Below, one piece after another: positions 44,763-53,159 of a stretch of 64,000 nt of DNA (its first letter is position 1; the number at the start of each line of letters is the position of its first letter). The DNA is from Peptococcaceae bacterium BICA1-7 (GTDB lineage: Bacteria; Bacillota; Desulfotomaculia; Desulfotomaculales; Desulfocucumaceae). Under the pieces are notes generated by a model. It was given only the letters and a program-made list of their open reading frames with translations, searched no databases and was not told where the DNA came from. A program made the translations under genes and the position numbers. The stretch is taken from positions 1 to 64,000 of the forward strand of contig JUEB01000024.1 in NCBI GenBank assembly GCA_000802095.1, given 5' to 3'.

Positions 44763-44893
44763 CTTCGGGGATGGGTGAAATTCCCTACCGGCGGTATGGT
44801 CCCGGCAACGGGACCGAGCCCGCGAGCCTCCTCATAAGGGGGCTGATCCGGTGAGAGGCCGGGGCCGACAGTAAAGTCTGGATGGGAGAAGGT
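44763..44893 (+). ncRNA. FMN riboswitch (RFN element)
   Basis: All conserved pieces of the flavin mononucleotide aptamer are present: TTCGGGG near the start, GGGTGAAATTCCCTACCGGC, GAGCCCGCGAGC, GATCCGGTGAGAGGCCGGGGCC, GACAGTAAAGTCTGGATGGGAGAAGG at the end. It precedes a strong terminator and ribD, so control by transcription attenuation is expected: FMN binding favours the terminator. Confidence 0.97.
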
Positions 44894-44953
44894 TAATTTT
44901 TGCAACACGTTTGTTTTTAGATCAGACGTGCGGATTTCTTTTTGTGCGCATAT

Positions 44954-44990
44954 TATCCCCGGGGGTATAGACCCCGGGGATTGTTTTTTT
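44954..44990 (+). terminator. Riboswitch expression-platform terminator
   Basis: ATCCCCGGGGGT and ACCCCGGGGAT form a stable stem followed by TTGTTTTTTT, between the FMN aptamer and the ribD start. Confidence 0.85.
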
Positions 44991-45017
44991 AAAAATATTT
45001 TTCAGCAGGTGGTGCCA

Positions 45018-46121
45018 TTGGACAACAGCTATTACATGAAAATGGCCCTGGATCTGGCGGCCTCGGCTATGGGCCGCACCAGTCCCAACCCCATGGTGGG
45101 GGCGGTGCTGGTAAAGGATGGAAAGGTTGTGGGGAAAGGGTACCATGCCAGGGCCGGCACCCCCCATGCCGAGGTTGTGGCGCTAAGGGACGCCGGTGAG
45201 GCGGCCCGGGGATCAACCCTTTATGTTACCCTGGAGCCCTGCTGTCATCATGGCAGGACAGGGCCCTGCACTGAGGCTGTTATAGAGGCAGGAGTAAAAA
45301 AGGTGGTTGCCGCCATGACCGACCCCAACCCCATGGTGGCCGGAAAGGGTTTTGACAGACTAAGGGAGGCGGGGCTGGAGGTTGAGGCCGGGATAATGGA
45401 AGAGGATGCCCGGAGTTTAAATGAGGTATTTATAAAATACATAACCACCGGTCTTCCTTTTGTGGTTATGAAGGCCGCCGTAAGCCTGGACGGGAAAATT
45501 GCTACCCGGACCGGGGATTCCCAGTGGATTACCGGGCCCGGGGCCAGGGAATACGGGCACAGTCTGAGGGACAGGTATGACGCCGTTTTGGTGGGAATAA
45601 ACACTGTTCTGGCAGATAATCCCTCTCTCAATACAAGGGTTCCCGGCGGTGGAAGGGATCCCGTGAGGGTAGTGCTGGACAGCCAGGCCAGGACGCCCCC
45701 GGAGGCCAAAATTATAAATAGCTCACCCGGGGCGCCGGTAATAATAATAACCACACCCGGGGCGCCTGCAGGGAGGCTGGCGGCACTTGAGGAAGCCGGG
45801 GCCAGGGTGGAGATTGCGCCAGCGGTGAGCGGCCGGGTGGATATAAAGGCAGCCTTTGCCGGGCTGGCCCGCAGGGGGATAACCAGCATACTTATTGAGG
45901 GAGGCGGAGTGGTTCATGCCTCGGCACTGGACTCGGGAATGGTGGACAAGGTGGTGTGGTTTATAGCACCTCTGCTCATTGGAGGACTGGAGGCCCCCGG
46001 GCCTCTGGGTGGTGAGGGTCCGGAAAAACTTGCCGGGGCCACGGCCCTGGACAGGGTCAATGTTTCAAGGATAGGTGGGGATATACTTGTTGAGGGATAT
46101 ATTTCAAGACAGAGAGGGTAG
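45018..46121 (+). CDS. ribD: Bifunctional diaminohydroxyphosphoribosylaminopyrimidine deaminase/reductase RibD
   Basis: Second and third steps of riboflavin synthesis, 367 aa. The deaminase half has the zinc motif HAEVVAL (H50, E52) and PCCHHGRTGPC (C75 and C84). The reductase half (about 150-367) has GLPFVVMKAAVSLDGKIAT and a C-terminal LIEGGGVVHASAL. I chose the TTG at 45018 (MDNSYYMKMALDLA), because AGGTGG lies 6-8 nt upstream. The longer frame from 44928 runs through the riboswitch terminator. It is the first gene of the rib operon. Confidence 0.96.
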   Translation: MDNSYYMKMALDLAASAMGRTSPNPMVGAVLVKDGKVVGKGYHARAGTPHAEVVALRDAGEAARGSTLYVTLEPCCHHGRTGPCTEAVIEAGVKKVVAAMTDPNPMVAGKGFDRLREAGLEVEAGIMEEDARSLNEVFIKYITTGLPFVVMKAAVSLDGKIATRTGDSQWITGPGAREYGHSLRDRYDAVLVGINTVLADNPSLNTRVPGGGRDPVRVVLDSQARTPPEAKIINSSPGAPVIIITTPGAPAGRLAALEEAGARVEIAPAVSGRVDIKAAFAGLARRGITSILIEGGGVVHASALDSGMVDKVVWFIAPLLIGGLEAPGPLGGEGPEKLAGATALDRVNVSRIGGDILVEGYISRQRG

Positions 46122-46124
46122 CTT

Positions 46125-46784
46125 ATGTTTACCGGACTTGTAGAGGAACTGGGCACGGTCAGGGGAGTGTCCAGAGGGGCCGATTCGGCCAAGATACACC
46201 TGCAGGCCCAAAAGGTGCTTGAGGATATAAAAATTGGGGATAGCATAGCCGTCAATGGGGTCTGCCTGACAGCAGTGGAATTTGACAGAGGCCGTTTTGT
46301 GGCCGACGTTATGGCGGAGACCCTGTCCAAGACCAATCTGGTAGGCTTAAGGCCCGGGGACAGGGTAAACCTTGAGAGGGCCCTGCGGCTGGGCGATCGG
46401 CTGGGGGGACACCTGGTAAGCGGCCACATAGACGGGGTGGGGTCCATCACCAGGCAGGAAAAACATGATATTGCCACGCTGATAACCATCACCGCCCCTG
46501 CGGGGGTTATGAAATACATCATTAAAAAGGGGTCTGTGGCTATTGACGGCACAAGTCTCACGGTGGTGGATTTTGGTCCTGACTTTTTCCAGGTTTCACT
46601 GATTCCGCATACTGCCCATATGACCACTTTGGGCTTTAAAAAAACCGGAGACACGGTAAATCTGGAGGGTGATTTGGTGGGAAAGTATATTGAAAGGCTG
46701 CTTGCTGCCCGGCAGGGCGTAGGAGAGGAAAGGGCCGGAAGGGGGCTGACTTTTGATTTTCTGGCGGAGAAAGGCTTCACTTAA
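46125..46784 (+). CDS. ribE: Riboflavin synthase alpha subunit
   Basis: Catalyses dismutation of two 6,7-dimethyl-8-ribityllumazine molecules to riboflavin, 219 aa. Two lumazine-binding repeats are seen: MFTGLVEELG... and ...HLVSGHIDGVGSI. The motifs SIAVNGVCLTAVEF and SVAIDGTSLTVVDF are one per repeat. ATG 3 nt after ribD stop. A repeat region separates it from ribBA. Confidence 0.96.
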   Translation: MFTGLVEELGTVRGVSRGADSAKIHLQAQKVLEDIKIGDSIAVNGVCLTAVEFDRGRFVADVMAETLSKTNLVGLRPGDRVNLERALRLGDRLGGHLVSGHIDGVGSITRQEKHDIATLITITAPAGVMKYIIKKGSVAIDGTSLTVVDFGPDFFQVSLIPHTAHMTTLGFKKTGDTVNLEGDLVGKYIERLLAARQGVGEERAGRGLTFDFLAEKGFT

Positions 46785-46786
46785 TG

Positions 46787-47080
46787 AATGGGGACACACC
46801 TGCGGAAGATTTGGTATTCCTTTGTGGACAGGAATGTCCCCGATTGGGAGAATGGGGACACACCGAGTAAGGAATGGGGACAAACCTCCCTTTTAAGCTT
46901 GGCTTTGGGGGTCGGAGGAATGTCCCCGATCGGGATGGCTGGGAAAAGGAGCAAAGTTGTTGATCGGTGACTTGGTTGGAATAAGGAATGGGGACACACC
47001 TCCCTTTTACGCTTGGCTTTGGGGGTCGGAGGAATGTCCCCGATCGGGATGACTGGGTGAAGGAGCAATGTTCACGATCG
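46787..47080 (+). repeat. REP-like repeats inside the riboflavin operon
   Basis: Three copies of a GAATGGGGACAMACC / GGAATGTCCCCGATYGGGA pair lie between ribE and ribBA. Two complete units of 114 nt start at about 46869 and 46983 and share nearly all of their first ~75 nt (TCCCTTTTA, GCTTGGCTTTGGGGGTCGG). The first is shorter. Each pair can form a hairpin, GGGGACA/TGTCCCC. The pattern matches REP sequences often mobilised by Y1 (RAYT) transposases; no such gene is in the window. The region otherwise has no gene. Confidence 0.85.
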
Positions 47081-47105
47081 GTAAACATTTTAGGGGGTAA
47101 ATTTA

Positions 47106-48317
47106 ATGGATTTTAAGTTTAATACTATTGAAGAGATACTGGGGGATATACGCCAGGGCAGAATGGTTGTAATGGTGGACGATGAGGACCGGGAGAACGA
47201 GGGCGATCTGATTATGGCGGCCGAGGCCGCCACCCCCGAGGCCATAAACTTTATGGCCTCCCACGGCAAGGGGCTTATTTGCCTTCCTATAATAGGGGAC
47301 AGGCTGGACCAACTGGAGCTGCCGGCCATGGTGAACAACAATACCGACCCCCATGGCACCGCCTTTACCGTTTCTGTGGATCACAAGGACACCACCACCG
47401 GCATATCCGCCCATGAAAGAGCGTCTACCGTTAAGGCCATTCTCGATACGCAGACCAGACCCGATGACCTGAGAAGGCCTGGGCACATTTTCCCGCTGCG
47501 GGCCAAGGACGGCGGGGTGTTGCGCCGGGCCGGCCACACCGAGGCCTCGGTGGACCTGGCCCGGCTGGCCGGGATGTATCCGGCCGGGGTAATCTGTGAA
47601 ATTATGAAGGAAGATGGTACCATGGCCAGGGTTCCCGAGCTGGTGGAGTTCTGTAAAAAGCACAGCCTTAAAATAGCAACCATCGCCAGCCTGATACAGT
47701 ACCGCAGAAAAACTGAGAAGCTCATCAGGAGAGTGGACTCTGCCAAGCTTCCTACCAAGTATGGAGAATTTACGGCGGTGGCTTACGAGAGCCTGCTGGA
47801 CAATAAGGGGCATATAGCACTGGTGAGGGGCGACCTTAAGAGCGTCGATGCCCCCCTGGTGAGGGTTCACTCGGAGTGCCTGACCGGTGATGTTTTCGGG
47901 TCCCAGCGGTGCGACTGCGGGGACCAGCTGGCGGCGGCAATGAGAATGATAGACCGGGAGGGAGTGGGAGTGCTCCTTTACATGCGCCAGGAGGGAAGAG
48001 GAATAGGTCTGCTCAATAAAATAAGAGCCTATAAGCTGCAGGATATGGGCAAGGACACTGTGGAGGCCAATGAAGAGCTGGGCTTTCCGGCAGATCTCAG
48101 GGACTATGGGCTGGGAGCCCAGATACTGGCCGATCTGAACCTTACCAGAATAAGGCTGATTACCAATAACCCGAGGAAGATTGCCGGGCTGGAAGGCCAC
48201 GGGCTGGTAGTGGCGGGCAGGGTTCCCATAGAGATAAATCCTTGCAATGACAACCGCTTTTACCTGACCACCAAGAAAAAAAAGCTGGGCCACATGCTAA
48301 GCATGGGGGATAGATAA
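47106..48317 (+). CDS. ribBA: Bifunctional DHBP synthase / GTP cyclohydrolase II RibBA
   Basis: Makes 3,4-dihydroxy-2-butanone 4-phosphate and the first committed pyrimidine of riboflavin synthesis, 403 aa. The N-terminal RibB half has [16 protein letters not shown] (~25-40), HGKGLICLP and [17 protein letters not shown]. The C-terminal RibA half has the zinc cysteines in [20 protein letters not shown] (~257-276), RQEGRGIGL (~297-305) and [16 protein letters not shown] with TTTTAGGGGG upstream. Downstream of the REP-like repeats, yet probably in the same FMN-controlled operon. Confidence 0.97.
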   Translation: MDFKFNTIEEILGDIRQGRMVVMVDDEDRENEGDLIMAAEAATPEAINFMASHGKGLICLPIIGDRLDQLELPAMVNNNTDPHGTAFTVSVDHKDTTTGISAHERASTVKAILDTQTRPDDLRRPGHIFPLRAKDGGVLRRAGHTEASVDLARLAGMYPAGVICEIMKEDGTMARVPELVEFCKKHSLKIATIASLIQYRRKTEKLIRRVDSAKLPTKYGEFTAVAYESLLDNKGHIALVRGDLKSVDAPLVRVHSECLTGDVFGSQRCDCGDQLAAAMRMIDREGVGVLLYMRQEGRGIGLLNKIRAYKLQDMGKDTVEANEELGFPADLRDYGLGAQILADLNLTRIRLITNNPRKIAGLEGHGLVVAGRVPIEINPCNDNRFYLTTKKKKLGHMLSMGDR

Positions 48318-48341
48318 CAGGGAGAGAAGGAGGAAAACATA

Positions 48342-48809
48342 ATGACAAAAGTATTTGAAGGAAATCTTCTTGGCAGGGGGCTTCGCTTCGGCCTGGTGGT
48401 AGGCCGTTTTAACGAGTTCATTACCAACAAACTTCTTTCCGGGGCGCTGGACGCACTTAAACGTCACGGGGTGGAGGATCAGGATGTGGAGGTGGCCTGG
48501 GTGCCCGGGGCCTTTGAGCTGCCTATGATAGCTGCCCGAATGGCTTCTCTTAATCGCTTTGATGCGGTCATTTGCCTGGGGGCAGTGATCAGAGGGGCCA
48601 CACCGCACTTTGACTACGTGGCGGCAGAGGTGTCCAAGGGGGTGGCCAAGGTGGGTCTTGATTCCGGTGTTCCCACTATCTTCGGGGTTATTACGGCTGA
48701 CACCATAGAGCAGGCCATTGAAAGGGCCGGGACCAAGGCCGGCAACAAGGGCTGGGACTCGGCGGCCACCGCCATAGAGATGGCCAATCTGGTGAAGGGA
48801 ATAGTATAA
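48342..48809 (+). CDS. ribH: 6,7-dimethyl-8-ribityllumazine synthase
   Basis: Condenses the two riboflavin precursors, 155 aa, family-typical length. [24 protein letters not shown], the WVPGAFELP substrate site (~50-58), [17 protein letters not shown] (~80-96) with the catalytic histidine, and [28 protein letters not shown] are all conserved. ATG with AGAGAAGGAGG upstream, 24 nt after ribBA. It closes the rib operon. Confidence 0.97.
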   Translation: MTKVFEGNLLGRGLRFGLVVGRFNEFITNKLLSGALDALKRHGVEDQDVEVAWVPGAFELPMIAARMASLNRFDAVICLGAVIRGATPHFDYVAAEVSKGVAKVGLDSGVPTIFGVITADTIEQAIERAGTKAGNKGWDSAATAIEMANLVKGIV

Positions 48810-48828
48810 CGCTTATATGCATTTCTTG

Positions 48829-48990
48829 CGGTCGGAATACAGAATACAGAAGACAGGAGTCAGAATGGTATATGTCGGGCTTTGCAGGCGGATAACCATA
48901 TATACTGCAGTATTATAATCGCTAACCGGCATATTAGAAATGCAAAAGCCATTCTGGCTTCTGAATTCTGACTCCTGTATTCCGACCGCA
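48829..48990. repeat. Heptamer inverted element E7 (type A)
   Basis: Left arm GCGGTCGGAATACAGAATAC and on to 48868; right arm from 48950, ATTCTGGCTTCTGAATTCTG and on to TTCCGACCGC. Both start or end with the same TTGCGGTCGG/CCGACCGCAA boundary. The core holds CGGGCTTTGC and GGCATATTAGAAATGC, matching E2. The tail AAGGATATCAGTAAAAGC resembles those of E2 and E5. The arms show about three-quarters identity in inverted alignment by eye. Confidence 0.87.
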
Positions 48991-49030
48991 AAGGATATCA
49001 GTAAAAGCATATGTCAGGGGGTGTGTCCCT

Positions 49031-50071
49031 ATGTCCGGGGTAAGGACTGTTGAGAGCATGAAAGAAGTGAATGAGTTCAAGGTTAAGGGCGACCGTCTTT
49101 TTTCAGCCGATAATTCGGAAATAATGCAGGGATGGACCACCGACATCTATTTTATTAAAACCAGGGAAATACTCCGGGGCCTGGGCCTGGCCGACAGTGC
49201 GGTGACGGCCGAGGTTTTCACCGGGAGGGAGGGTATACTTGCCGGTACTGCCGAGGTCCGGGAGCTTCTTTCCCAGACCGGCGCCCAGGTGTGGTCCCTG
49301 CCGGAGGGTGAGCCCTTTTCCTCCAGGGAAGTGATTATGCGCATCTGTGGTCCCTATGATTCCTTTGGGATATATGAAACAGCACTTTTGGGCATTCTGG
49401 CCAGCTCCAGCGGGTGGGCCACGGCGGCCAGGGAGATAAAGGAGGCCGCCGGTGACAGGAGGGTTATCTGCTTCGGCGCCAGGCATGTTCACCCGGCGGT
49501 GGCCCCGGTAATGGAGAGGGCAGCTGTCATAGGCGGCGCCGATGGCTGCAGCTGTATACTGGGAGCCAGGCTGGCCGGGATTAATCCCACCGGAACAGTG
49601 CCGCATGCGGTATTTCTGGTGGTGGGCGATACCGTGGAGGTAGCCCTGGCCTATAAAAGGCTTATGCCGGAAGGAACACCGGTGGTGGTGCTGGTGGATA
49701 CCTTCAAGGATGAGGCTGAGGAGGCCCTCCGGGTGTGCGGGGCGCTGGGCCGGAGCCTTTCTGCCATCCGCCTGGACACTGCCAGTGAGCGGGGAGGGGT
49801 TACCGTAGGCCTGGTCAGGGAGTTGCGGGCCAGGCTGGACCAGGCCGGCCGCGGCCATGTTCAGATACTGGTCAGCGGAGGCGTTACGCCGGACCGGGTG
49901 ACGGGGCTGATTGAGGCCGGGGCGGACGCCTTCGGGGTGGGCAGCTACATATCCGGGGCCAGGGCTATCGACATGACCATGGACATCAAGGAGGTTAATG
50001 GCCGGCCTGTTGCCAAACGGGGCCGGATACCCGGCATTACTCCAGCCCCCAGGCTTGTCAAATTGTTATAA
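49031..50071 (+). CDS. pncB: Nicotinate phosphoribosyltransferase
   Basis: NAD salvage enzyme joining nicotinate to PRPP, 346 aa. The short form typical of archaea and many Clostridia has FSADNSEIMQGWTTDIYFIKTREILRG (N-terminus), EGEPFSSREVIMRICGPY, CFGARHVHPAVAPVMERAAVIGGADGCSC (~146-174) and the PRPP site near the end (ILVSGGVTPDRVTGLIEAGADAFGVGSYISGA). ATG chosen with GGGGGTGTG upstream. It is not in an operon with rib genes, since element E7 lies between. NAD and flavin cofactor genes are therefore neighbours only. Confidence 0.9.
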   Translation: MSGVRTVESMKEVNEFKVKGDRLFSADNSEIMQGWTTDIYFIKTREILRGLGLADSAVTAEVFTGREGILAGTAEVRELLSQTGAQVWSLPEGEPFSSREVIMRICGPYDSFGIYETALLGILASSSGWATAAREIKEAAGDRRVICFGARHVHPAVAPVMERAAVIGGADGCSCILGARLAGINPTGTVPHAVFLVVGDTVEVALAYKRLMPEGTPVVVLVDTFKDEAEEALRVCGALGRSLSAIRLDTASERGGVTVGLVRELRARLDQAGRGHVQILVSGGVTPDRVTGLIEAGADAFGVGSYISGARAIDMTMDIKEVNGRPVAKRGRIPGITPAPRLVKLL

Positions 50072-50171
50072 GTTATAGTTATGGCTTAATTGGCAGCCGG
50101 GGAAGGTTATGGGCAGTAGTGCGTGGAAGAATAATAAAAATGCCTCTGGGCTTTTAAAGGGGGAATAATCT

Positions 50172-51398
50172 ATGGCATTGGTCAACGAAAACTATCTTAA
50201 GCTGCCGGGAAATTATCTTTTTGCCGAGATTGGGCGAAGGGTCAGCCAGTTTAAAAATGACAATCCTGATGCTGATATTATACGGCTCGGCATAGGTGAT
50301 GTGACCAGGCCGCTGCCTGCGGCGGTCATTGAGGCCATGCAAAAGGGCGTTCTGGAAATGTCCCGGGAGGATACCTTTCGGGGCTATGGCCCCGAGCAGG
50401 GCTACAGCTTTCTTATAGAAAAGATAATAGAGAATGACTTCCGCCCCAGGGGCGTGGATCTGGGCGGAGATGAGGTTTTTGTCAGTGACGGGGCTAAAAG
50501 CGACACCGCCAATTTTCAGGAGATACTGGGGACCGGCAATGTGGTGGCGGTAACTGACCCTGTATACCCGGTTTACGTGGACAGCAATGTGATGTCCGGA
50601 AGAACCGGAAGCATAGAGGGTGGCCGCTATGAGGGGATAGTATACCTTCCCTGCACCGAGGAAAACGGCATGAAGCCCTCCCTTCCGGATCAAAGGGTGG
50701 ATATGCTGTACCTGTGTTTTCCCAATAACCCCACCGGAATGACCCTTTCCAGGGAGGATCTGAAAAAATGGGTGGACTACGCCAGGGAGAATAAAACAAT
50801 CATATTGTTTGACGCAGCCTACGAGGCCTATATCCGGGAAGATGGGGTTCCCCACAGCATATACGAGGTGGAGGGCGCCAGAGAGGTGGCGGTAGAGTTC
50901 AGGAGCTTTTCAAAAACAGCCGGGTTCACCGGGACAAGGTGCGCCTACACGGTGGTGCCAAAAGAGGTTAAGGTTTATGACTCTTCAGGTAAGGCCCACA
51001 GCCTTAATCCACTGTGGCTGAGGAGGCAGACCACCAAGTTCAACGGTGTGTCCTACCCGGTCCAGGCAGCTGCTGCCGGTATTTATACAGAGGAAGGAAA
51101 GAGGCAGGTCAGAGAGCTGGTGGACTACTATATGGAAAACGCCAGGATTATACGGGAGGGGCTGGCTGCAGCCGGATACAGGGTGTACGGAGGGGTAAAC
51201 GCCCCATATATATGGATGAAAACTCCGGACAACATGGGGTCCTGGGAATTTTTCGACAGGCTGATGAATGAGGTTCATGTGATAGGCACCCCCGGGGCAG
51301 GATTCGGAGCCAGCGGGGAAGGATATTTCAGGCTGACCGCCTTTGGCAGCAGAGAAAACACCCTGAGGGCCGTGGAAAGAATAAAAAGCAGGATGTAG
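50172..51398 (+). CDS. dapL: LL-diaminopimelate aminotransferase
   Basis: PLP enzyme converting tetrahydrodipicolinate directly to LL-diaminopimelate, 408 aa, the short lysine/wall-precursor route common in Clostridia of this group. The N-terminus ([24 protein letters not shown]) and the [18 protein letters not shown] stretch are specific to DapL. Further signatures are [20 protein letters not shown] and the PLP lysine in [17 protein letters not shown] (about residue 245). ATG with AAAGGGGGAA upstream. Confidence 0.95.
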   Translation: MALVNENYLKLPGNYLFAEIGRRVSQFKNDNPDADIIRLGIGDVTRPLPAAVIEAMQKGVLEMSREDTFRGYGPEQGYSFLIEKIIENDFRPRGVDLGGDEVFVSDGAKSDTANFQEILGTGNVVAVTDPVYPVYVDSNVMSGRTGSIEGGRYEGIVYLPCTEENGMKPSLPDQRVDMLYLCFPNNPTGMTLSREDLKKWVDYARENKTIILFDAAYEAYIREDGVPHSIYEVEGAREVAVEFRSFSKTAGFTGTRCAYTVVPKEVKVYDSSGKAHSLNPLWLRRQTTKFNGVSYPVQAAAAGIYTEEGKRQVRELVDYYMENARIIREGLAAAGYRVYGGVNAPYIWMKTPDNMGSWEFFDRLMNEVHVIGTPGAGFGASGEGYFRLTAFGSRENTLRAVERIKSRM

Positions 51399-51411
51399 GC
51401 GGGTCGGCATG

Positions 51412-51798
51412 TCACAGGAAGAGGCCAATGTTTTCAAAAAAGTATAAGTGGGCTTCAAAGATACTGCCCAGTGACCGTATGTCAGCCGGGGACACCCAGG
51501 TAAAGCCGCTTACTTCAGAAGGGTCCGGTGTTATTTCGAGGGACAGGGGGCGGGCCGTCCACCAGTGCAGCCTGAACTGTCCGGTGGTGGTGACGCTCTC
51601 CCATACCTTTTTCCCCGGCTCCACCGGCAGCCCCAGCTCTTCCATGGCCTCACGGGCTACGGCTGCGGCCTGGCTTTCGCCGGGCTCCACCTTTCCTGTG
51701 GGAGGGCTCCAGTATCCCTGGTACAGGTCTCCGGGAGGCCTCTGTATAAACAGATAGCGTCCGCTGTTTTCAATTAATATGGCTACCGCATCTCTCAT
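51412..51798 (-). CDS. NUDIX hydrolase
   Basis: A 128-aa pyrophosphohydrolase with the complete Nudix box GKVEPGESQAAAVAREAMEELGL (about 36-58, Gx5Ex7REUxEExGU). The rest (PPGDLYQGYWSPP before it, EVSGFTWVSPADI after it) resembles MutT/NTP-cleaning members. It is convergent with dapL and divergent from the methyltransferase. Substrate unknown. Confidence 0.9.
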   Translation of the reverse strand: MRDAVAILIENSGRYLFIQRPPGDLYQGYWSPPTGKVEPGESQAAAVAREAMEELGLPVEPGKKVWESVTTTGQFRLHWWTARPLSLEITPDPSEVSGFTWVSPADIRSLGSIFEAHLYFFENIGLFL

Positions 51799-51858
51799 TT
51801 TTCACCAACTCTGTTATTCGGAAAGTGTTTGTAGAATAGTTTTAGCGGGGTAGTGAGT

Positions 51859-52437
51859 ATGAGTATTTTAATTAAGTCACTGGTTAGCCTGCTACCCATG
51901 GCTAAGGCTATAAGGCGTGAGCTGACCGGTTACCCGCGCCGGGGTAGAATTATCGATATTGGTTGCGGCGCCGGGGAGAACACTGCCCTTCTGGCATCCG
52001 GGGCTGACCGGGCTGTGGGTATAGATATTGATCAGTCCAGGATAAAAAAGGCTGCAGAACGCTATCCAGGTATTGATTTTTTCTTAATGGACGCCGTCAG
52101 GACAGAGTTTGCCGACGGATATTTTGATGCTGCCTTTATGGTTATGTCACTGCACGAGGCCGCCTGTGCCAGTGATGTGGTCAGCGAGGCCTGCCGGATA
52201 GCCGGGGAAGTTGTCATTATAGACTATTCCAGGATTCAGTACGGCTTCCGTAAGAGGCTGGTGGATCTTGTCGAAAAAGAAAAGTATAAAAGGTTTGCAG
52301 ATTTAAACCTGCAGGCAGAATTTGCCGGCTGCGGCTTTTCTCTGAGGGAAAGCCGGCGCATACACCCAGCCCTGCATATCTATTTTTTTGTAAGAGGTAA
52401 GGCCGGGCGAAAGAATAGTATGGTCAATATCAAATAA
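51859..52437 (+). CDS. Class I SAM-dependent methyltransferase
   Basis: A 192-aa protein with the Rossmann SAM-binding signature IIDIGCGAGENTALLASG (about 35-52), GIDIDQSRIKKA and a downstream motif EVVIIDYSRIQYGF. The ATG at 51859 was chosen, 8 nt after GGGG; a GTG at 51853 is too near the site. It may methylate a small molecule or lipid; no specific target is shown. A strong hairpin ends it. Confidence 0.82.
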   Translation: MSILIKSLVSLLPMAKAIRRELTGYPRRGRIIDIGCGAGENTALLASGADRAVGIDIDQSRIKKAAERYPGIDFFLMDAVRTEFADGYFDAAFMVMSLHEAACASDVVSEACRIAGEVVIIDYSRIQYGFRKRLVDLVEKEKYKRFADLNLQAEFAGCGFSLRESRRIHPALHIYFFVRGKAGRKNSMVNIK

Positions 52438-52456
52438 CAAATGCTTATAAAAAAAC

Positions 52457-52481
52457 AAAAACGGCTTTTGCGCCGTTTTTT
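52457..52481. terminator. Bidirectional terminator between methyltransferase and rpmB
   Basis: AAAAACGGC, loop TTTTGC, GCCGTTTTT with T/A runs on both sides. It serves both convergent genes. Confidence 0.88.
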
Positions 52482-52489
52482 ATTTATTA

Positions 52490-52681
52490 TTATATTGCTC
52501 TTTGAACCTTGCCGCTTCTAAGGCAGCGGGTGCATACCAGTATTCTGCTGGGTGTGCCTTCAACCATTGCCTTGACACGCTGCAGGTTGGGGGACCATGT
52601 TTTTTTGGTGCGAATGTGAGAGTGACTTACCTGCATTCCAACCCGAACGCCTTTGCCGCAAACAGCACATTTCCTTGCCAT
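52490..52681 (-). CDS. rpmB: 50S ribosomal protein L28
   Basis: A 63-aa ribosomal protein with the family start MARKCAVCGKGVRVGMQVSHSHIRTKKTW and end RILVCTRCLRSGKVQRA. The two CxxC pairs (CAVC and CTRC) mark the zinc-binding form. Minus strand, with AAAGGAGGTG before the ATG. It is transcribed away from recG. Confidence 0.97.
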   Translation of the reverse strand: MARKCAVCGKGVRVGMQVSHSHIRTKKTWSPNLQRVKAMVEGTPSRILVCTRCLRSGKVQRAI

Positions 52682-52876
52682 CTGTAAACACCTCCTTTAG
52701 AAGACCACATTTGTCATTTTACCAAAAAATAATCAGCGGTGCAAGCCATTTTATTAACGAAAACCTTTATCCGGTGGTGAAGGCATATTTTTTACAGCGT
52801 TTAATGTCAGTATAATTGACATGTTCTGATAGTCAAATATATAATAAAGAATTATTGAGAAGGGAAGTGTTTATAT

Positions 52877-53110
52877 ATGTCCAAGATAAAAGTTGAGGGT
52901 CCTATTAATGAAGGCGACCACTCCGAGAAGAAGGTAATACTTGACAATACTCCTGATTTGAGCGACAGGACAGGCGAAGTATTCCTGGAACATCTGGAGT
53001 CGGCTATCGGGGAGTGCCGTAAGATAATTGCCGACGGCTACCGCATGGTGGACTTCTGGAGTGACCCTGACCAGGGCATACAATTTACCCTTAAAAAGAG
53101 AATAAGGTAA
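52877..53110 (+). CDS. Hypothetical protein upstream of recG (77 aa)
   Basis: A 77-aa acidic protein, MSKIKVEGPINEGDHSEKKVILDNTPDLSDRTG..., with no known domain, signal peptide or cysteine. ATG with AGAAGGGAAG upstream. The stop is about 50 nt before recG, so co-transcription is likely. The Asp23/DAK genes that often precede recG in Firmicutes are absent here. Confidence 0.7.
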   Translation: MSKIKVEGPINEGDHSEKKVILDNTPDLSDRTGEVFLEHLESAIGECRKIIADGYRMVDFWSDPDQGIQFTLKKRIR

Positions 53111-53159
53111 TAAAAAGTAATAACCTTTCGCGCTGGTCTGAACTGCGCGGGTGGGGGCA

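Noticed and set aside
44928-45017. Longer ribD N-terminus from 44928
   Set aside because: It would translate through the riboswitch terminator. The TTG at 45018 has a ribosome-binding site and the family-typical N-terminus.
47103-48293. 396-codon minus-strand frame opposite ribBA, and long antisense frames over ribE, rlmN and gpr
   Set aside because: They lie exactly opposite well-recognised genes in this moderately GC-rich DNA. They lack ribosome-binding sites, and their compositions (rich in His/Gly/Pro or Ser/Thr) are typical of antisense translation.
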